From Calditrichota bacterium (GTDB lineage: Bacteria > Calditrichota > Calditrichia > Calditrichales > Calditrichaceae): DNA of 64,000 nt. Position 1 is the first letter of the stretch. Each line of letters starts with the position of its first letter. The stretch lies in the NCBI GenBank assembly GCA_003854985.1, contig RQOG01000150.1, positions 35,623-99,622 on the forward strand. The letters run 5' to 3'. Both the position numbers and the translations under genes were made by a program. Below the pieces are notes generated by a model that was not told the origin of the DNA, searched no databases, and saw only the letters and a list, made by a program, of their open reading frames with translations. Positions 36,257 through 45,615 of the stretch are shown here, piece after piece.

Positions 36257-36838
36257 CTACAACAATGTATATAAACTGCCTCCTGCCACAACAGGCAGAG
36301 TAAGATTATCATTCAATTTAACAGGCAGTAACTCCATTAGTGTAACTATCAATGCGACAATAAAAATTTCCCATGTTAAACCATAAAAACTAAAAACAAT
36401 CATCAGGGAAACTATAAAAAATGTTATACTGCCTTCCAGTGTTTTATTCCACAAGTTTATTTTACCCTTATATTTTCCAATCACGGCAGCTAAGGGATCT
36501 GCTATAGTTACAATTAAAGCAGCACACACTGCCATCTTTTTATCAAAAATAAAAAAGACGGTCGCTATTCCCAAAAATAAATAAGTTGCGCCTGTTAATT
36601 CATACTTCTTTTCATTTTCTTTCAAGAGTTTTAAAAATATACGCTGAAAATAATGTTTGGCAATGGAAAAATGCATACGCATAAAATCCGCTATTAAAAA
36701 TCCAACAGCCAAAAAAACTGCGATGAGCTTTATTAGTTCCCCATTATGCGAGAAATAATAAAATATCGGCAAAATACAAGATGAAATGTGAATTAACTTA
36801 CGGATAAGAATATTTCTATTGCTGGAAATTTCTGCCAC
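36257..36838 (-). CDS. Polyprenol/dolichol kinase-like membrane protein (CTP-dependent kinase family)
   Basis: The 193 residues contain six or so membrane helices and begin RNILIRKLIHISSCILPIFY, typical of the SEC59/VTE5-type family. Its conserved acidic site is represented by TIADPLAAVIGKYKGK followed by NKTLEGSITFF. Such enzymes phosphorylate polyprenols, phytol or diacylglycerol with CTP. The GTG start at 36838 overlaps the final stop of the rpe frame by one base, so translation may be coupled to rpe, which matters because rpe is interrupted. Confidence 0.82.
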   Translation of the reverse strand: MAEISSNRNILIRKLIHISSCILPIFYYFSHNGELIKLIAVFLAVGFLIADFMRMHFSIAKHYFQRIFLKLLKENEKKYELTGATYLFLGIATVFFIFDKKMAVCAALIVTIADPLAAVIGKYKGKINLWNKTLEGSITFFIVSLMIVFSFYGLTWEIFIVALIVTLMELLPVKLNDNLTLPVVAGGSLYTLL

Positions 36839-37509
36839 TAAATAACCTTATTCATCTTATTAATAATTGATTTAAATTCTCTGCATGATTTGGCGATGTC
36901 TTTTTGATTGAAAATAGAATTTCCTGAAACCAGAATATTAACGCCGGCATTTAACAAAAGCGGTGCGTTTTTCAGGTTGACTCCCCCATCTACTTCAATT
37001 TAATATGAATAGCCATTTTGTTTTTTAAGAATATCCAAAGCTTTTATTTTATCAAGAGAATAATTGATAAATTTCTGACCGCCGAATCCGGGATTAACAG
37101 ACATTATAAGGATCAAATCCACCCGGTCGAACAAAAGCGTGAGGGTTTCAACCGGTGTGGCAGGATTGAGAGATATACCCGCTTTACATCCATATTCTTT
37201 AATCATCGAAAGTATCCGATCCAGATGAACACATGCTTCCTGATGAATAGTGATGGTGTCGGCTCCCGCTTCGGCAAATTCTTTAACCATATCTTTCGGA
37301 TTGGTAACCATTAAGTGGACGTCTAAAGGCAAATTTGTAATTTTTTTCAGAGTTTTGATTATTGTCGGTCCGAAGGTCATATTTGGCACAAAATGCCCGT
37401 CCATAACATCAACATGTATTAAGTCCGCTCCATTCTCTTCAACAATTTTTATTTGTTTTTCCAGTTGAAGCAAATCTGCAGACAAAATTGAAGGCGCTAA
37501 TAATCTCAT
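36838..37509 (-). pseudogene. rpe: Ribulose-phosphate 3-epimerase, interrupted by an in-frame TAA
   Basis: Rpe interconverts ribulose-5-phosphate and xylulose-5-phosphate. From ATG 37509 the frame reads LAPSILSADLLQLEKQI, HVDVMDGHFVPNMTFGP, DVHLMVTNP and SVNPGFGGQKF, then meets TAA at 37000-37002. The same frame continues at once with IEVDGGVNLKNAPLLLNAG and ends at TAG (36838-36840), 223 codons after the start, the family's full length. The catalytic Asp of EVDGG lies after the stop, so a 169-residue product should be inactive. A single base change (for example AAA to TAA) explains it. It is not a selenocysteine codon. Mutation, sequencing error and readthrough remain possible. Confidence 0.9.
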
Positions 37510-37522
37510 TGATCTATTCCAA

Positions 37523-38275
37523 TTATAGTTTACTGATTTTAAGGGTGATTTCCATATCTTCGGATACTTTTGTCCCGCTTTTTAAACTCTGACTTAATAC
37601 CGTTTCAGGCAGCATATTCTCTCTTACTTCGTATTCCACTTTGATATTTTTTATCCCAATAGCCTGTAATTGTTTTTTGGCAGACACGAGACTACTACCC
37701 ACTAAATCAGGAATTGTTTTTTCAACCGGAAAAGGTCCTAAGCTTATGGTAATTGTGATTCCTGTCCCCTTTTTAATTTGCTGACCCTGCGGATAAGACT
37801 GTCCGATAACCACGCCATCTACCGCAATATCATTGTATTCATAATATTTTGATCGCAATTCGAGTCCATATGATTTGATAATCTCCTCCGCTTCCCTGGT
37901 AGATTTGTAAAATAAATTTGGCATGAGAATGGGTTTTTTGCCCAGACAAACCGTAAGATAGACTTTTCTTCCTTTTTTCACTCTGGTAAAAGGATAAGGC
38001 GATTGTTCCACAACAAAACCGGCAGAAAGATTTTCATCATAAGTAGAATCTACCACGATTGGAACAAATTTTTGTTTTTCGAGCGTTGCTTTAGCCTCTT
38101 CAAGCGACATTTCAACAACATCGGGTAATTCCGCTTCATCGCCCAAATGGACGTATGCAGGCATAACAAATTTATCAATAATTAGTATTATCAGATAAAT
38201 GATAACGATGGCAATTGAGATTTTAAAATAAACGGAATTTCTAAATTTGAACCAGAGATTCGACTTTTCAAACAT
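37523..38275 (-). CDS. Membrane-anchored PASTA-domain protein (three PASTA repeats, no kinase)
   Basis: The ATG at 38275, after AGGAAATTAT, gives a short cytoplasmic tail, one membrane helix (ISIAIVIIYLIILIIDKF) and three extracytoplasmic PASTA repeats of about 70 residues. They start at AELPDVVEMSLEEAKATLE, LMPNLFYKSTREAEEIIK and KTIPDLVGSSLVSAKKQL. PASTA repeats bind peptidoglycan fragments or lipid II and normally sit on Ser/Thr kinases or penicillin-binding proteins; here neither is attached. The gene lies between dtd and rpe in the dnaE-dtd transcript. Confidence 0.88.
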   Translation of the reverse strand: MFEKSNLWFKFRNSVYFKISIAIVIIYLIILIIDKFVMPAYVHLGDEAELPDVVEMSLEEAKATLEKQKFVPIVVDSTYDENLSAGFVVEQSPYPFTRVKKGRKVYLTVCLGKKPILMPNLFYKSTREAEEIIKSYGLELRSKYYEYNDIAVDGVVIGQSYPQGQQIKKGTGITITISLGPFPVEKTIPDLVGSSLVSAKKQLQAIGIKNIKVEYEVRENMLPETVLSQSLKSGTKVSEDMEITLKISKL

Positions 38276-38302
38276 ATAATTTCCTGCGTTTTTTAATGAC
38301 AA

Positions 38303-38743
38303 TCATTTCTCTTCCAGTATGATAGTTACCGGACCATAATTTGTTAATTGAACGTCCATCATCGCTCCGAAGCGTCCGGATTCCACATGAATGCCATGTG
38401 ATCGAATCCGGTCCATAAAATAATTATAGAAATCATTTCCTTTCCGGGGATTAGCGGCATTGATAAAACTTGGCCTTCTTCCTTTTCTTGAATCTGCTAA
38501 TAAGGTGAACTGTGATATTGCCAATACTTCACCGCCAACCTCGAGCAGGGACCGATTCATTTTACCCTGATCGTCTTCAAAAATGCGTAAATTTACACAT
38601 TTATCCGCAACAATTTCAACATCTTCCGGTTGATCGGATTCGGCAATGCCAATCAGAAGACAAATTCCTCTACCAATCTTGCCGACTATTTCTCCGTCTA
38701 TGGTAACGCTGGCGTTTAAAACGCGTTGTAATACGACTTTCAT
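38303..38743 (-). CDS. dtd: D-aminoacyl-tRNA deacylase
   Basis: Dtd removes D-amino acids mischarged onto tRNA. The family motifs are MKVVLQRVLNASVTIDG at the N-terminus, the catalytic LAISQFTLLAD, GRRPSFINAANP and NYGPVT near the end, where N-D-G is more usual. The 146-residue length is standard. The start overlaps the dnaE stop by 4 bp (ATGA), so it is coupled to dnaE. Confidence 0.95.
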   Translation of the reverse strand: MKVVLQRVLNASVTIDGEIVGKIGRGICLLIGIAESDQPEDVEIVADKCVNLRIFEDDQGKMNRSLLEVGGEVLAISQFTLLADSRKGRRPSFINAANPRKGNDFYNYFMDRIRSHGIHVESGRFGAMMDVQLTNYGPVTIILEEK

Positions 38744-41700
38744 TTTTCTTTCATCACTATTTGTATGTTATTTTCGCCAAGAATTTTATTGAGTTGAATC
38801 AGGGTCCGATACGAAAGATTAACCTGATGCTTATCGGAAATCATTTTCAAGCCGCCATTGCCATTCATTTTAAGGGTAATATAAAGTTTTACATTTCCCG
38901 GGCTGGCGGTAATTGTATTTTTAAGTTGATGTAAAAGATTATCGTCTAATTCATTTTTATCAATTGATAATATCAATGAATCCGTAAATTCAGTCGGAGC
39001 ATCGTCAAGGGCTATAATTTTTTCACCGATTACTTTGATAGGATTATCCGTGAATGCTGAGTTTAATTTTCCCTGAATCATAACCATTTTATTATTTTGC
39101 AGCAAATGTTCGAATTGAGGAAAAACAGAGCTGAAAACGACAATCTCGAATGCATGTTCAAAATCTTCGACTTTAATGAATGCCATTCGTTGCTGTTTTT
39201 TATCATAGATTATCCGTAAATCGGTGATTTGGCCCCCAATAATTATCGAATTTGGTATTATAGGGTATTTCTCTTCTTCATCATTATTCAAATAATCACT
39301 TATTCTCGTGGAAAACATATTTAAAACGATTTTATAAGGATTCAAAGGATGACCGGATACATAATATCCTAAAAGTTCTTTTTCATTCTTTAATTTCTCA
39401 GCGGCGCCCCAGTCGGGAATATCCGGTAATTCCGGATATGTAATATAATTTGATTGTTGATCCGTATCCACAAGATCAAACAGACTACGTTGATTTACAT
39501 TGCTGTTGTTGATCCCCTGTACGCTTTGTGCAAATTCGATTGCCGTTTCAACGGAATTATATAATTGGGCCCGATTTCCTTCCAGCGAATCACAAGCGCC
39601 GGCAAGTATAAGGCTTTCCAATACTTTTTTATTAACCAGCCGCAAATCGACATCTTCCAACAACTCAAAAATTGTTTTGAAAGAACTTCCTTTCTTTTTC
39701 CGCGCTTCCACTATGGATTCGATTGCACTGGCGCCAACATTTTTTATGGCCTGCATACCAAAAGCAATAGTATGATTTTCAATTGGTAAAAAATGAGCTT
39801 CACTGTAATTAACATCGGGTGGTTTTATCTCCAGGCCTAATTTTTTACACTCATCCATCAGAATCATTACGCGGTCTCCGTTGCTGACCTCGCTGGTGAG
39901 GTTAGCGGACATAAATTCAGCCGGATAATGCGTTTTAAGATATGCCGTCTGATAGGCAATTATCGCATAGGCGGCAGAATGGGATTTATTGAATCCATAT
40001 TCGGCAAATCTTTCCATTAAGTCTGCAATATCTTTCGCGATTTTACGCTTAATACCTTTTGCGATGCATCCTTCCACAAACCTGTCTTTCTGCTCTGCCA
40101 TCACCTCCTTTTTTTTCTTTCCCATGGCCCGGCGCATCAAATCTGCTTCAGCCAGAGTAAAACCGCCAAGTTCGGAAGCAATACGCATAACCTGTTCCTG
40201 GTAAACAATTATACCGTATGTTTCTTTCAATATTGGTTCCAGGTCAGAATGCAGGTATTCAATTTTTTTGCGGCCATATTTACGGTCTATAAAGTCATTA
40301 ATCATACTCATTGGACCCGGACGGTACAAAGCATTCATGGCAATTAAATCTTCAATCCGGCTTGGTTTCAATTTTTTCAGATATTCCTGCATTCCCGAGC
40401 TTTCAAACTGAAATACACCGACAGTCATACCATCGCCGAATAACTTAAACGTTGCCTCATCATTCATGGGAATATCGGAGACATTAAAAGGCCTGCCGAT
40501 TCTGGCCGATATCATTTCCTCAGCTTTCTTTATCACGGTTAAATTACGCAAACCGAGAAAATCCATTTTTAACAATCCAATTGCCTCACTCCAGCCCATT
40601 GTCCATTGCGTGGTAATTTCACCTTCGGATGTTTTATAAAGCGGTACGTAATTAGTAATATCATCGGGGGTAATGATTATACCCGCTGCATGCACGGAAG
40701 CATGTCTGGCAATTCCCTCCAGCGTTTGAGAATATTTGATGAGTTCTTTTATCCGGATATCATCGCTGTTGGTCAGCTCAATTAATTCCGGAATTTCAGC
40801 AAATGCCTGTTTTAAATGCATCGGCTTTGCGCCGGAAAAAGGGATTAGCTTGGCAATCCTGTCGGCCGTCGAAATAGGAATCTTAAGCACGCGCGATACA
40901 TCGCGAATTACCCCGCGGGAAGCCATTGTACCAAATGTAATAATCTGGGCAACGTTTTTCCTGCCGTATTTTTCCTTCACGTATTCAATTACTTCATCCC
41001 TTCTTTCAACACAAAAATCGATATCAATATCGGGCATGGTTATTCTTTCAGGATTTAAAAATCGCTCAAAAAGAAGATCATATTTTAAAGGATCTACCTG
41101 GGTAATGCCGAGCGTATAGGCTACAATACTTCCCGCTGCCGATCCCCTTCCCAAACCCACCGGAATGTCTTTTTTCCTGGCGGCAGAAATAAAGTCCTGC
41201 ACAATCAGAAAATAGCCTGCAAATCCCATTTTTTTAATCACGCTTAATTCGTAGTCAATCCGCTTAACTACCTCTTCTTCCATTGAAGGATAAAACTTTT
41301 TTGCATTTCGGTATGATAATCGGCGCAGGTATTCGTCGGCGTCAATGCTTCCTTCTTCTTCGGGAATGGGAAAACTTGGCAGAAGAAGCTGATTAAAATC
41401 AATTTTAAGATCAATCTGTTCTGCTATTCGTACCGTGTTTTCGTAGGCGTCGATTTTATCTTTAAAAAGCTGATACATTTCATCCGGTGATTTCAAATAT
41501 AATTCGGATGTTCCATAGCGCATTCTGTTGGGGTCATCGCGGTCTTTTCCCGTTTGTAAACATAACAGTATATCATGCGCTTCATGATCGCCTTTTTTCA
41601 AATAATGATTATCGTTAGTACATACAACCGGTATGCCCATTTCTTTAGCTATCTCATAAATTTGCGGATAAACAATTTGTTCTTCGGGAATATTATGATC

Positions 41701-42225
41701 CTGTATTTCAAGATAAAAATCACCACCGAAGATATCCAGATATTCTTCTATCGATTTAATAGCCTGTTCGCGCATTCCCATACGAAGTTTATAAGCGATT
41801 TCACCTTTCATGCAGGCGGAAGTGGCAATCAATCCTTCTGAATATTCCGCTAAAACTTTTTTATCAATTCTGGGCCGGTAATACATGCCTTCCAGAAATG
41901 CGATCGAAGATAATTTAATAAGGTTTTGAAAACCTTTACGATTCTTTGCCAATAAAACCAGATGATAAGAATGGGATTCACCTTCTACGGCTTTCCTTAG
42001 TTTTCTATCCCTGGGAGCGATATAGGCTTCCATTCCCAGAATTGGTTTTATACCAGCGTCTATTGCTTTTGTATAGAACTCAAGAGCGCCAAAAAGATTA
42101 CCATGATCCGTAATAGCCAAAGCGTTCATTCCCAATTCAGATGTCTTTTTTACCATTTCATCAATTTTACTTGCGCCATCAAGCAATGAGTAATGCGTAT
42201 GATTATGAAGATGTACAAATGACAT
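38740..42225 (-). CDS. dnaE: DNA polymerase III alpha subunit
   Basis: This is the replicative polymerase catalytic subunit, 1161 residues. The N-terminal PHP domain has FVHLHNHTHYSLLDGA and AITDHGNLFGALEF. The palm carries the catalytic aspartates in ITMPDIDIDF and GLGRGSAAGSIVAY, with FQFESSGMQEYLKKL and GFNKSHSAAYAIIAYQTAYL further on. An OB-fold follows near residue 985. It ends without an epsilon domain, so it is of DnaE rather than PolC type. It leads a transcript with dtd, the PASTA gene and rpe. A long inverted repeat lies just upstream of its start. Confidence 0.97.
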   Translation of the reverse strand: MSFVHLHNHTHYSLLDGASKIDEMVKKTSELGMNALAITDHGNLFGALEFYTKAIDAGIKPILGMEAYIAPRDRKLRKAVEGESHSYHLVLLAKNRKGFQNLIKLSSIAFLEGMYYRPRIDKKVLAEYSEGLIATSACMKGEIAYKLRMGMREQAIKSIEEYLDIFGGDFYLEIQDHNIPEEQIVYPQIYEIAKEMGIPVVCTNDNHYLKKGDHEAHDILLCLQTGKDRDDPNRMRYGTSELYLKSPDEMYQLFKDKIDAYENTVRIAEQIDLKIDFNQLLLPSFPIPEEEGSIDADEYLRRLSYRNAKKFYPSMEEEVVKRIDYELSVIKKMGFAGYFLIVQDFISAARKKDIPVGLGRGSAAGSIVAYTLGITQVDPLKYDLLFERFLNPERITMPDIDIDFCVERRDEVIEYVKEKYGRKNVAQIITFGTMASRGVIRDVSRVLKIPISTADRIAKLIPFSGAKPMHLKQAFAEIPELIELTNSDDIRIKELIKYSQTLEGIARHASVHAAGIIITPDDITNYVPLYKTSEGEITTQWTMGWSEAIGLLKMDFLGLRNLTVIKKAEEMISARIGRPFNVSDIPMNDEATFKLFGDGMTVGVFQFESSGMQEYLKKLKPSRIEDLIAMNALYRPGPMSMINDFIDRKYGRKKIEYLHSDLEPILKETYGIIVYQEQVMRIASELGGFTLAEADLMRRAMGKKKKEVMAEQKDRFVEGCIAKGIKRKIAKDIADLMERFAEYGFNKSHSAAYAIIAYQTAYLKTHYPAEFMSANLTSEVSNGDRVMILMDECKKLGLEIKPPDVNYSEAHFLPIENHTIAFGMQAIKNVGASAIESIVEARKKKGSSFKTIFELLEDVDLRLVNKKVLESLILAGACDSLEGNRAQLYNSVETAIEFAQSVQGINNSNVNQRSLFDLVDTDQQSNYITYPELPDIPDWGAAEKLKNEKELLGYYVSGHPLNPYKIVLNMFSTRISDYLNNDEEEKYPIIPNSIIIGGQITDLRIIYDKKQQRMAFIKVEDFEHAFEIVVFSSVFPQFEHLLQNNKMVMIQGKLNSAFTDNPIKVIGEKIIALDDAPTEFTDSLILSIDKNELDDNLLHQLKNTITASPGNVKLYITLKMNGNGGLKMISDKHQVNLSYRTLIQLNKILGENNIQIVMKEK

Positions 42226-42559
42226 AAAACTCTGCTTCTATTTCATTTATCAGGCTATAAACTAATAGGTGTGTTAATTCTGATAAATGAAATCTCCTAA
42301 ATATATTAAAATTAAAAACTTAAATTACAATATTCATTTAATTAAAATTTTAATTTAAACGGCTTATATAAGAATTGCAAAAGTAATTTGCGGTTAAATT
42401 TCACCAGTAAAACAGAACCATAAAAATCATTTATACTGATCATGAGAATAACACTATCCTCTTATGAATTTTATTTGTGTGATAAAACATTTTGTTTGAA
42501 GTTAGGTGGACATTTGATAAATTAAAACATCTGTAAACAAATCATATCGGAGAAAGAAT
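42226..42559. promoter_or_regulatory. Divergent dnaE / DUF1015 intergenic region
   Basis: These 334 bp hold no gene that I can support. The dnaE side contains a 14-bp perfect inverted repeat (listed separately). The middle is extremely A/T-rich and includes the palindrome ATTAAAATTTTAAT at about 42340-42355. The right end has GGAGAAAGAAT ahead of the DUF1015 start. Promoters for both directions must lie here, but I could not assign -35/-10 boxes with confidence. Confidence 0.55.
42240..42293. repeat. 14-bp perfect inverted repeat in the dnaE leader
   Basis: ATTTCATTTATCAG (42240-42253) is matched exactly by CTGATAAATGAAAT (42280-42293), with 26 bases between. It ends 15 bp before the dnaE ATG. 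As RNA it would form a stable hairpin in the 5' leader of dnaE; as DNA it could be an operator with widely spaced half-sites. No T-run follows, so it is not a standard terminator. The arms do not include the ribosome site. Confidence 0.7.
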
Positions 42560-43804
42560 ATGTCTTCTATTAAACCTTTCAAAGGATTAAGACCAGTAAA
42601 ACAATTGGCTCATAAAGTGGCTTCACCGCCTTACGATGTGCTCAATAGTGAGGAAGCGAGAAAAATGGCCGAAGGCAATCCATATTCGTTTTTACATATC
42701 AATAAACCCGAAATTGACCTGCCGCCAGATATAGATATTCATAGTGAAAAGGTTTATCAGAAAGGGGCTGAAAATTTAAAGAGATTTATTGATCAAAAAA
42801 TATTAATAAAGGATGATCGGGAGAACTTTTATGTTTACCGGCAGATTATGGGCGATCATTCGCAGATTGGAATTGTGGCCTGTGCATCGGTAAAGGAATA
42901 CCAGCAAAACCTGATAAAAAAACATGAACTGACCAGGGCCGACAAAGAAGACGACAGGATGAACCATATATTACATCTAAACGCCCAGACCGGTCCTGTT
43001 TTTTTAACCTATAAAGCCGATAAAAATGTAGATGCATTAATAGCCGATATTTCAAGACGTACCCCTGAATATGATTTTACCGCTGAAGACGGTATTTCGC
43101 ATACTTTCTGGATGGTTGATAATACCGATGAAATAAAAAAACTACAGCAGTATTTTGAACAGATTGACTGTTTGTATGTGGCCGATGGTCATCACCGTTC
43201 GGCTGCCGCATCAAGAGTATGTGATGAGATGTCTCAAAAAAACAAAGCGCACACGGGAAATGAAGCGTATAATTCTTTCCTTACGGTCATTTTTCCCGAT
43301 GACCAGATGTATATCATGGACTATAATCGCGTGGTTAAAGATTTGAACGGTTTATCCAAAAATGATTTTATTAAGGGAATTGAGAGAAATTTTACTGTTA
43401 ATAAAATTACCGTAATGCCGGAAAAGCCTGCGGCAAAACATCACTTTCTGATGTATCTGGACAAAGAATGGTATCAGCTTGTTTCTAAGACAGGTACTAT
43501 TAATGAGCAAGATCCCGTTGAAAGACTTGATGTATCTGTCCTGATGAATAAAATATTAAGCCCTCTGCTTGGAATTGGAGATCCCAGAACAGATAAAAGA
43601 ATTGATTTTATCGGTGGAATCAGGGGACTGAACGAACTTAAACGACGCGTCGACTCCGGTGAAATGGCCGTGGCTTTTGCTTTGTTCGCAACCTCCATTC
43701 AGGATTTGATGGCGATTGCTGATGCAGGTAAAATAATGCCGCCAAAATCAACTTGGTTTGAACCAAAATTAAGAAGCGGTCTGGTTATTCATCTACTTGA
43801 TTAA
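42560..43804 (+). CDS. DUF1015 family protein
   Basis: The 414 residues match the DUF1015 pattern: an opening IKPFKGLRPVKQLAHKVASPPYDV, then NPYSFLHINKPE, HELTRADKEDDRMNHI and the strongly conserved CLYVADGHHRSAAASRV. The DGHHR segment looks catalytic or ligand-binding and recalls ParB/Srx-type folds. The biochemical role is unknown to me. In many genomes the gene neighbours serine biosynthesis genes; here it stands alone between dnaE and a TPR gene. GGAGAAAGAAT precedes the ATG. Confidence 0.88.
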   Translation: MSSIKPFKGLRPVKQLAHKVASPPYDVLNSEEARKMAEGNPYSFLHINKPEIDLPPDIDIHSEKVYQKGAENLKRFIDQKILIKDDRENFYVYRQIMGDHSQIGIVACASVKEYQQNLIKKHELTRADKEDDRMNHILHLNAQTGPVFLTYKADKNVDALIADISRRTPEYDFTAEDGISHTFWMVDNTDEIKKLQQYFEQIDCLYVADGHHRSAAASRVCDEMSQKNKAHTGNEAYNSFLTVIFPDDQMYIMDYNRVVKDLNGLSKNDFIKGIERNFTVNKITVMPEKPAAKHHFLMYLDKEWYQLVSKTGTINEQDPVERLDVSVLMNKILSPLLGIGDPRTDKRIDFIGGIRGLNELKRRVDSGEMAVAFALFATSIQDLMAIADAGKIMPPKSTWFEPKLRSGLVIHLLD

Positions 43805-43891
43805 TGTAATCGTTATAAAATTGAAGGCTGTTAATAAAGTTTATTTTAACCAGTTATAGGATTTATTGGAGTCTGTCCGGGCCATTGGTTT

Positions 43892-45043
43892 TTATTTTAG
43901 GATAGCGCGTAATAGTATTAAAAACCCTCTTTTACCATGCCGGGTAATATCCAATGAATTTTTTGCCGCCGTATAGGTGGGATTAATTTTTATGGCATTT
44001 TCAAATTCGGACATAGCTTTTAAAAAATAATCCCTGCATTGAATCAAATGTATTACGCCAAGTTCATTCCAATAATCCGCATATTTGTCCTGATCTTTTT
44101 TGCCCTCTTCCAGGATTAAACGTTCATAATAATCCATTTCGCTCCTGGAAAGCTCTTTGCCGCCGTACATGAATTTCAGAAAGAAAAAATCCATTATAAC
44201 ATTGAAATCATCATGAACGGTTAATCTTAGTTGCAAATCCGTGAGCATTTCAATGATTTTCTTGCGATCCCCGGTTTTAAGTATTTCATCAGTGCGGTCA
44301 AAAATATCCGTCCAGGCAGCGCTTTGATACTGATCATGGTTTCTAATTATCTTGAGAAAACGAATGATTCGCGATGGAATAACAATACCATGTTCACCCT
44401 GGTTATCGTTCAACGCAGATAGAAACAATAACAATCCCATATTAAAGTTTGCATGTAAAAAATCAGGTTTAAGATCAAGCGCTTTATGAATGACTTCTCT
44501 TGCTCTTTCGTATTTGCCAAAATGAATATAGGTAACGCCCAAAATATTAAGGATATCAGGAAAATTATTACCTATATCGAGAATACTTTCGAGTACCTTT
44601 AAAGCATTCTGGTAATTCTTTTGTTTTAGATAGGCCAGTCCCAGAAGTTTATGAGCTTTAATAAAATCCGGTTTAAGCTGAATAGCCCTTTTAAAATTAT
44701 CGATGGCTTCATCCAGAAAGTTACGGACATAAAAGACTTTTCCGAGCCGGAAATGAGGTATGGGCTGCCTTATCAGTTTGAGTTTTTCATTAACCTGAAA
44801 CAAAACAACGATTTCATCTATGGTATCCAGATGTATCTTTTTGGTTACATTTTTCAGGTAGCTTTCATCTAAAGGCTTTTTATCGGATTTCCTGACGTAA
44901 AATTTCTCGTGGGCCTGGAATAAAAAGTTACCGTATTCGAATACTTCGCTTATCGCAATATTACGATCTGGATGGTAACCGGTATGTATTTTAAAGGTTC
45001 GACCTTCAATTTCGACATTTTCCTGGAAACCAAAACCTTCCAA
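43892..45043 (-). CDS. TPR-repeat protein of unknown function
   Basis: I prefer the TTG at 45043, which follows GGAGGCGGAGAGACAA, to the TTG at 45073, because the latter would put the ribosome site inside the gene. The first ~100 residues form an alpha/beta domain that I do not recognise (FKIHTGYHPDRNIAISEVFE). Tetratricopeptide repeats follow at about 110-215 (YVRNFLDEAIDNFKRAIQL, AHKLLGLAYLKQKNYQNAL, ILNILGVTYIHFGKYERA), with one more near the C-terminus (AMSEFENAIKINPTYTAA). No signal peptide or membrane segment is seen, so it is probably a cytoplasmic scaffold. Confidence 0.8.
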   Translation of the reverse strand: MEGFGFQENVEIEGRTFKIHTGYHPDRNIAISEVFEYGNFLFQAHEKFYVRKSDKKPLDESYLKNVTKKIHLDTIDEIVVLFQVNEKLKLIRQPIPHFRLGKVFYVRNFLDEAIDNFKRAIQLKPDFIKAHKLLGLAYLKQKNYQNALKVLESILDIGNNFPDILNILGVTYIHFGKYERAREVIHKALDLKPDFLHANFNMGLLLFLSALNDNQGEHGIVIPSRIIRFLKIIRNHDQYQSAAWTDIFDRTDEILKTGDRKKIIEMLTDLQLRLTVHDDFNVIMDFFFLKFMYGGKELSRSEMDYYERLILEEGKKDQDKYADYWNELGVIHLIQCRDYFLKAMSEFENAIKINPTYTAAKNSLDITRHGKRGFLILLRAILK

Positions 45044-45192
45044 TTGTCTCTCCGCCTCCTTAAGTAACCGCAATATAATTCTGAAATCAATTTAATTCAA
45101 TTTTTTACTATAGCTTACATTATATTGTGGAAATGAATTGAATAATAAATCCAGTTTAATTTTTTTGATTATTGAATGAATAACTTACAATT

Positions 45193-45615
45193 TTAAGCAT
45201 TTTTAATAGGCGTAAGAAGTTTATCAACTTTCTTTTTAAGCAAATAAACATCAAACGGTTTAGCGATCATATCATCGACGCCCTTGCCTATCTGCCTTTC
45301 TATTTCATGATCCGATGGGAAATAAGTATACATGATCAGGATTTTTAAATTACCGTGATTTTCTTTCAGTCTTTTCAGCAAATCAACCAGATTCTTATCT
45401 GCGAAGTCTGCTTCGATTATTAGTAAGTCGATTTTTTTCAGGATAATAGTATGATCTATATAATCCAGCCCTTTTCTTATGTCAACGGAATAATTCTCTT
45501 CCAAAAAAAGGCTGACGCTTTTACAAAAGTCGTGATCGGGATCGATGACCAGTATTCGTTTCTTTTTCAATAATGGCTGATTCATGGACGCATGTATTTG
45601 CAAAACCAGTGCCAT
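45193..45615 (-). CDS. Atypical receiver-domain protein lacking the usual phosphoacceptor aspartate
   Basis: A single CheY-like domain makes up the protein. The acidic pair is present (ILVIDPDHDF), as is the lysine in IAKPFDVYLLKKKVD. At the phosphorylation strand the text is KIDLLIIEADFADKN, where the usual Asp at the strand end is Glu. It may be constitutively active-like or phosphorylation-independent. No output domain or kinase adjoins; OmpA lies upstream and a TPR protein downstream. The start is uncertain: ATG at 45615 or ATG at 45585, which better matches the domain boundary. Confidence 0.75.
   Translation of the reverse strand: MALVLQIHASMNQPLLKKKRILVIDPDHDFCKSVSLFLEENYSVDIRKGLDYIDHTIILKKIDLLIIEADFADKNLVDLLKRLKENHGNLKILIMYTYFPSDHEIERQIGKGVDDMIAKPFDVYLLKKKVDKLLTPIKNA

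Noticed and set aside
37000..37002. Recoded selenocysteine codon in rpe, given the nearby tRNA-Sec
   Set aside because: The codon is TAA, not TGA, and the epimerase has no selenocysteine site at this position.
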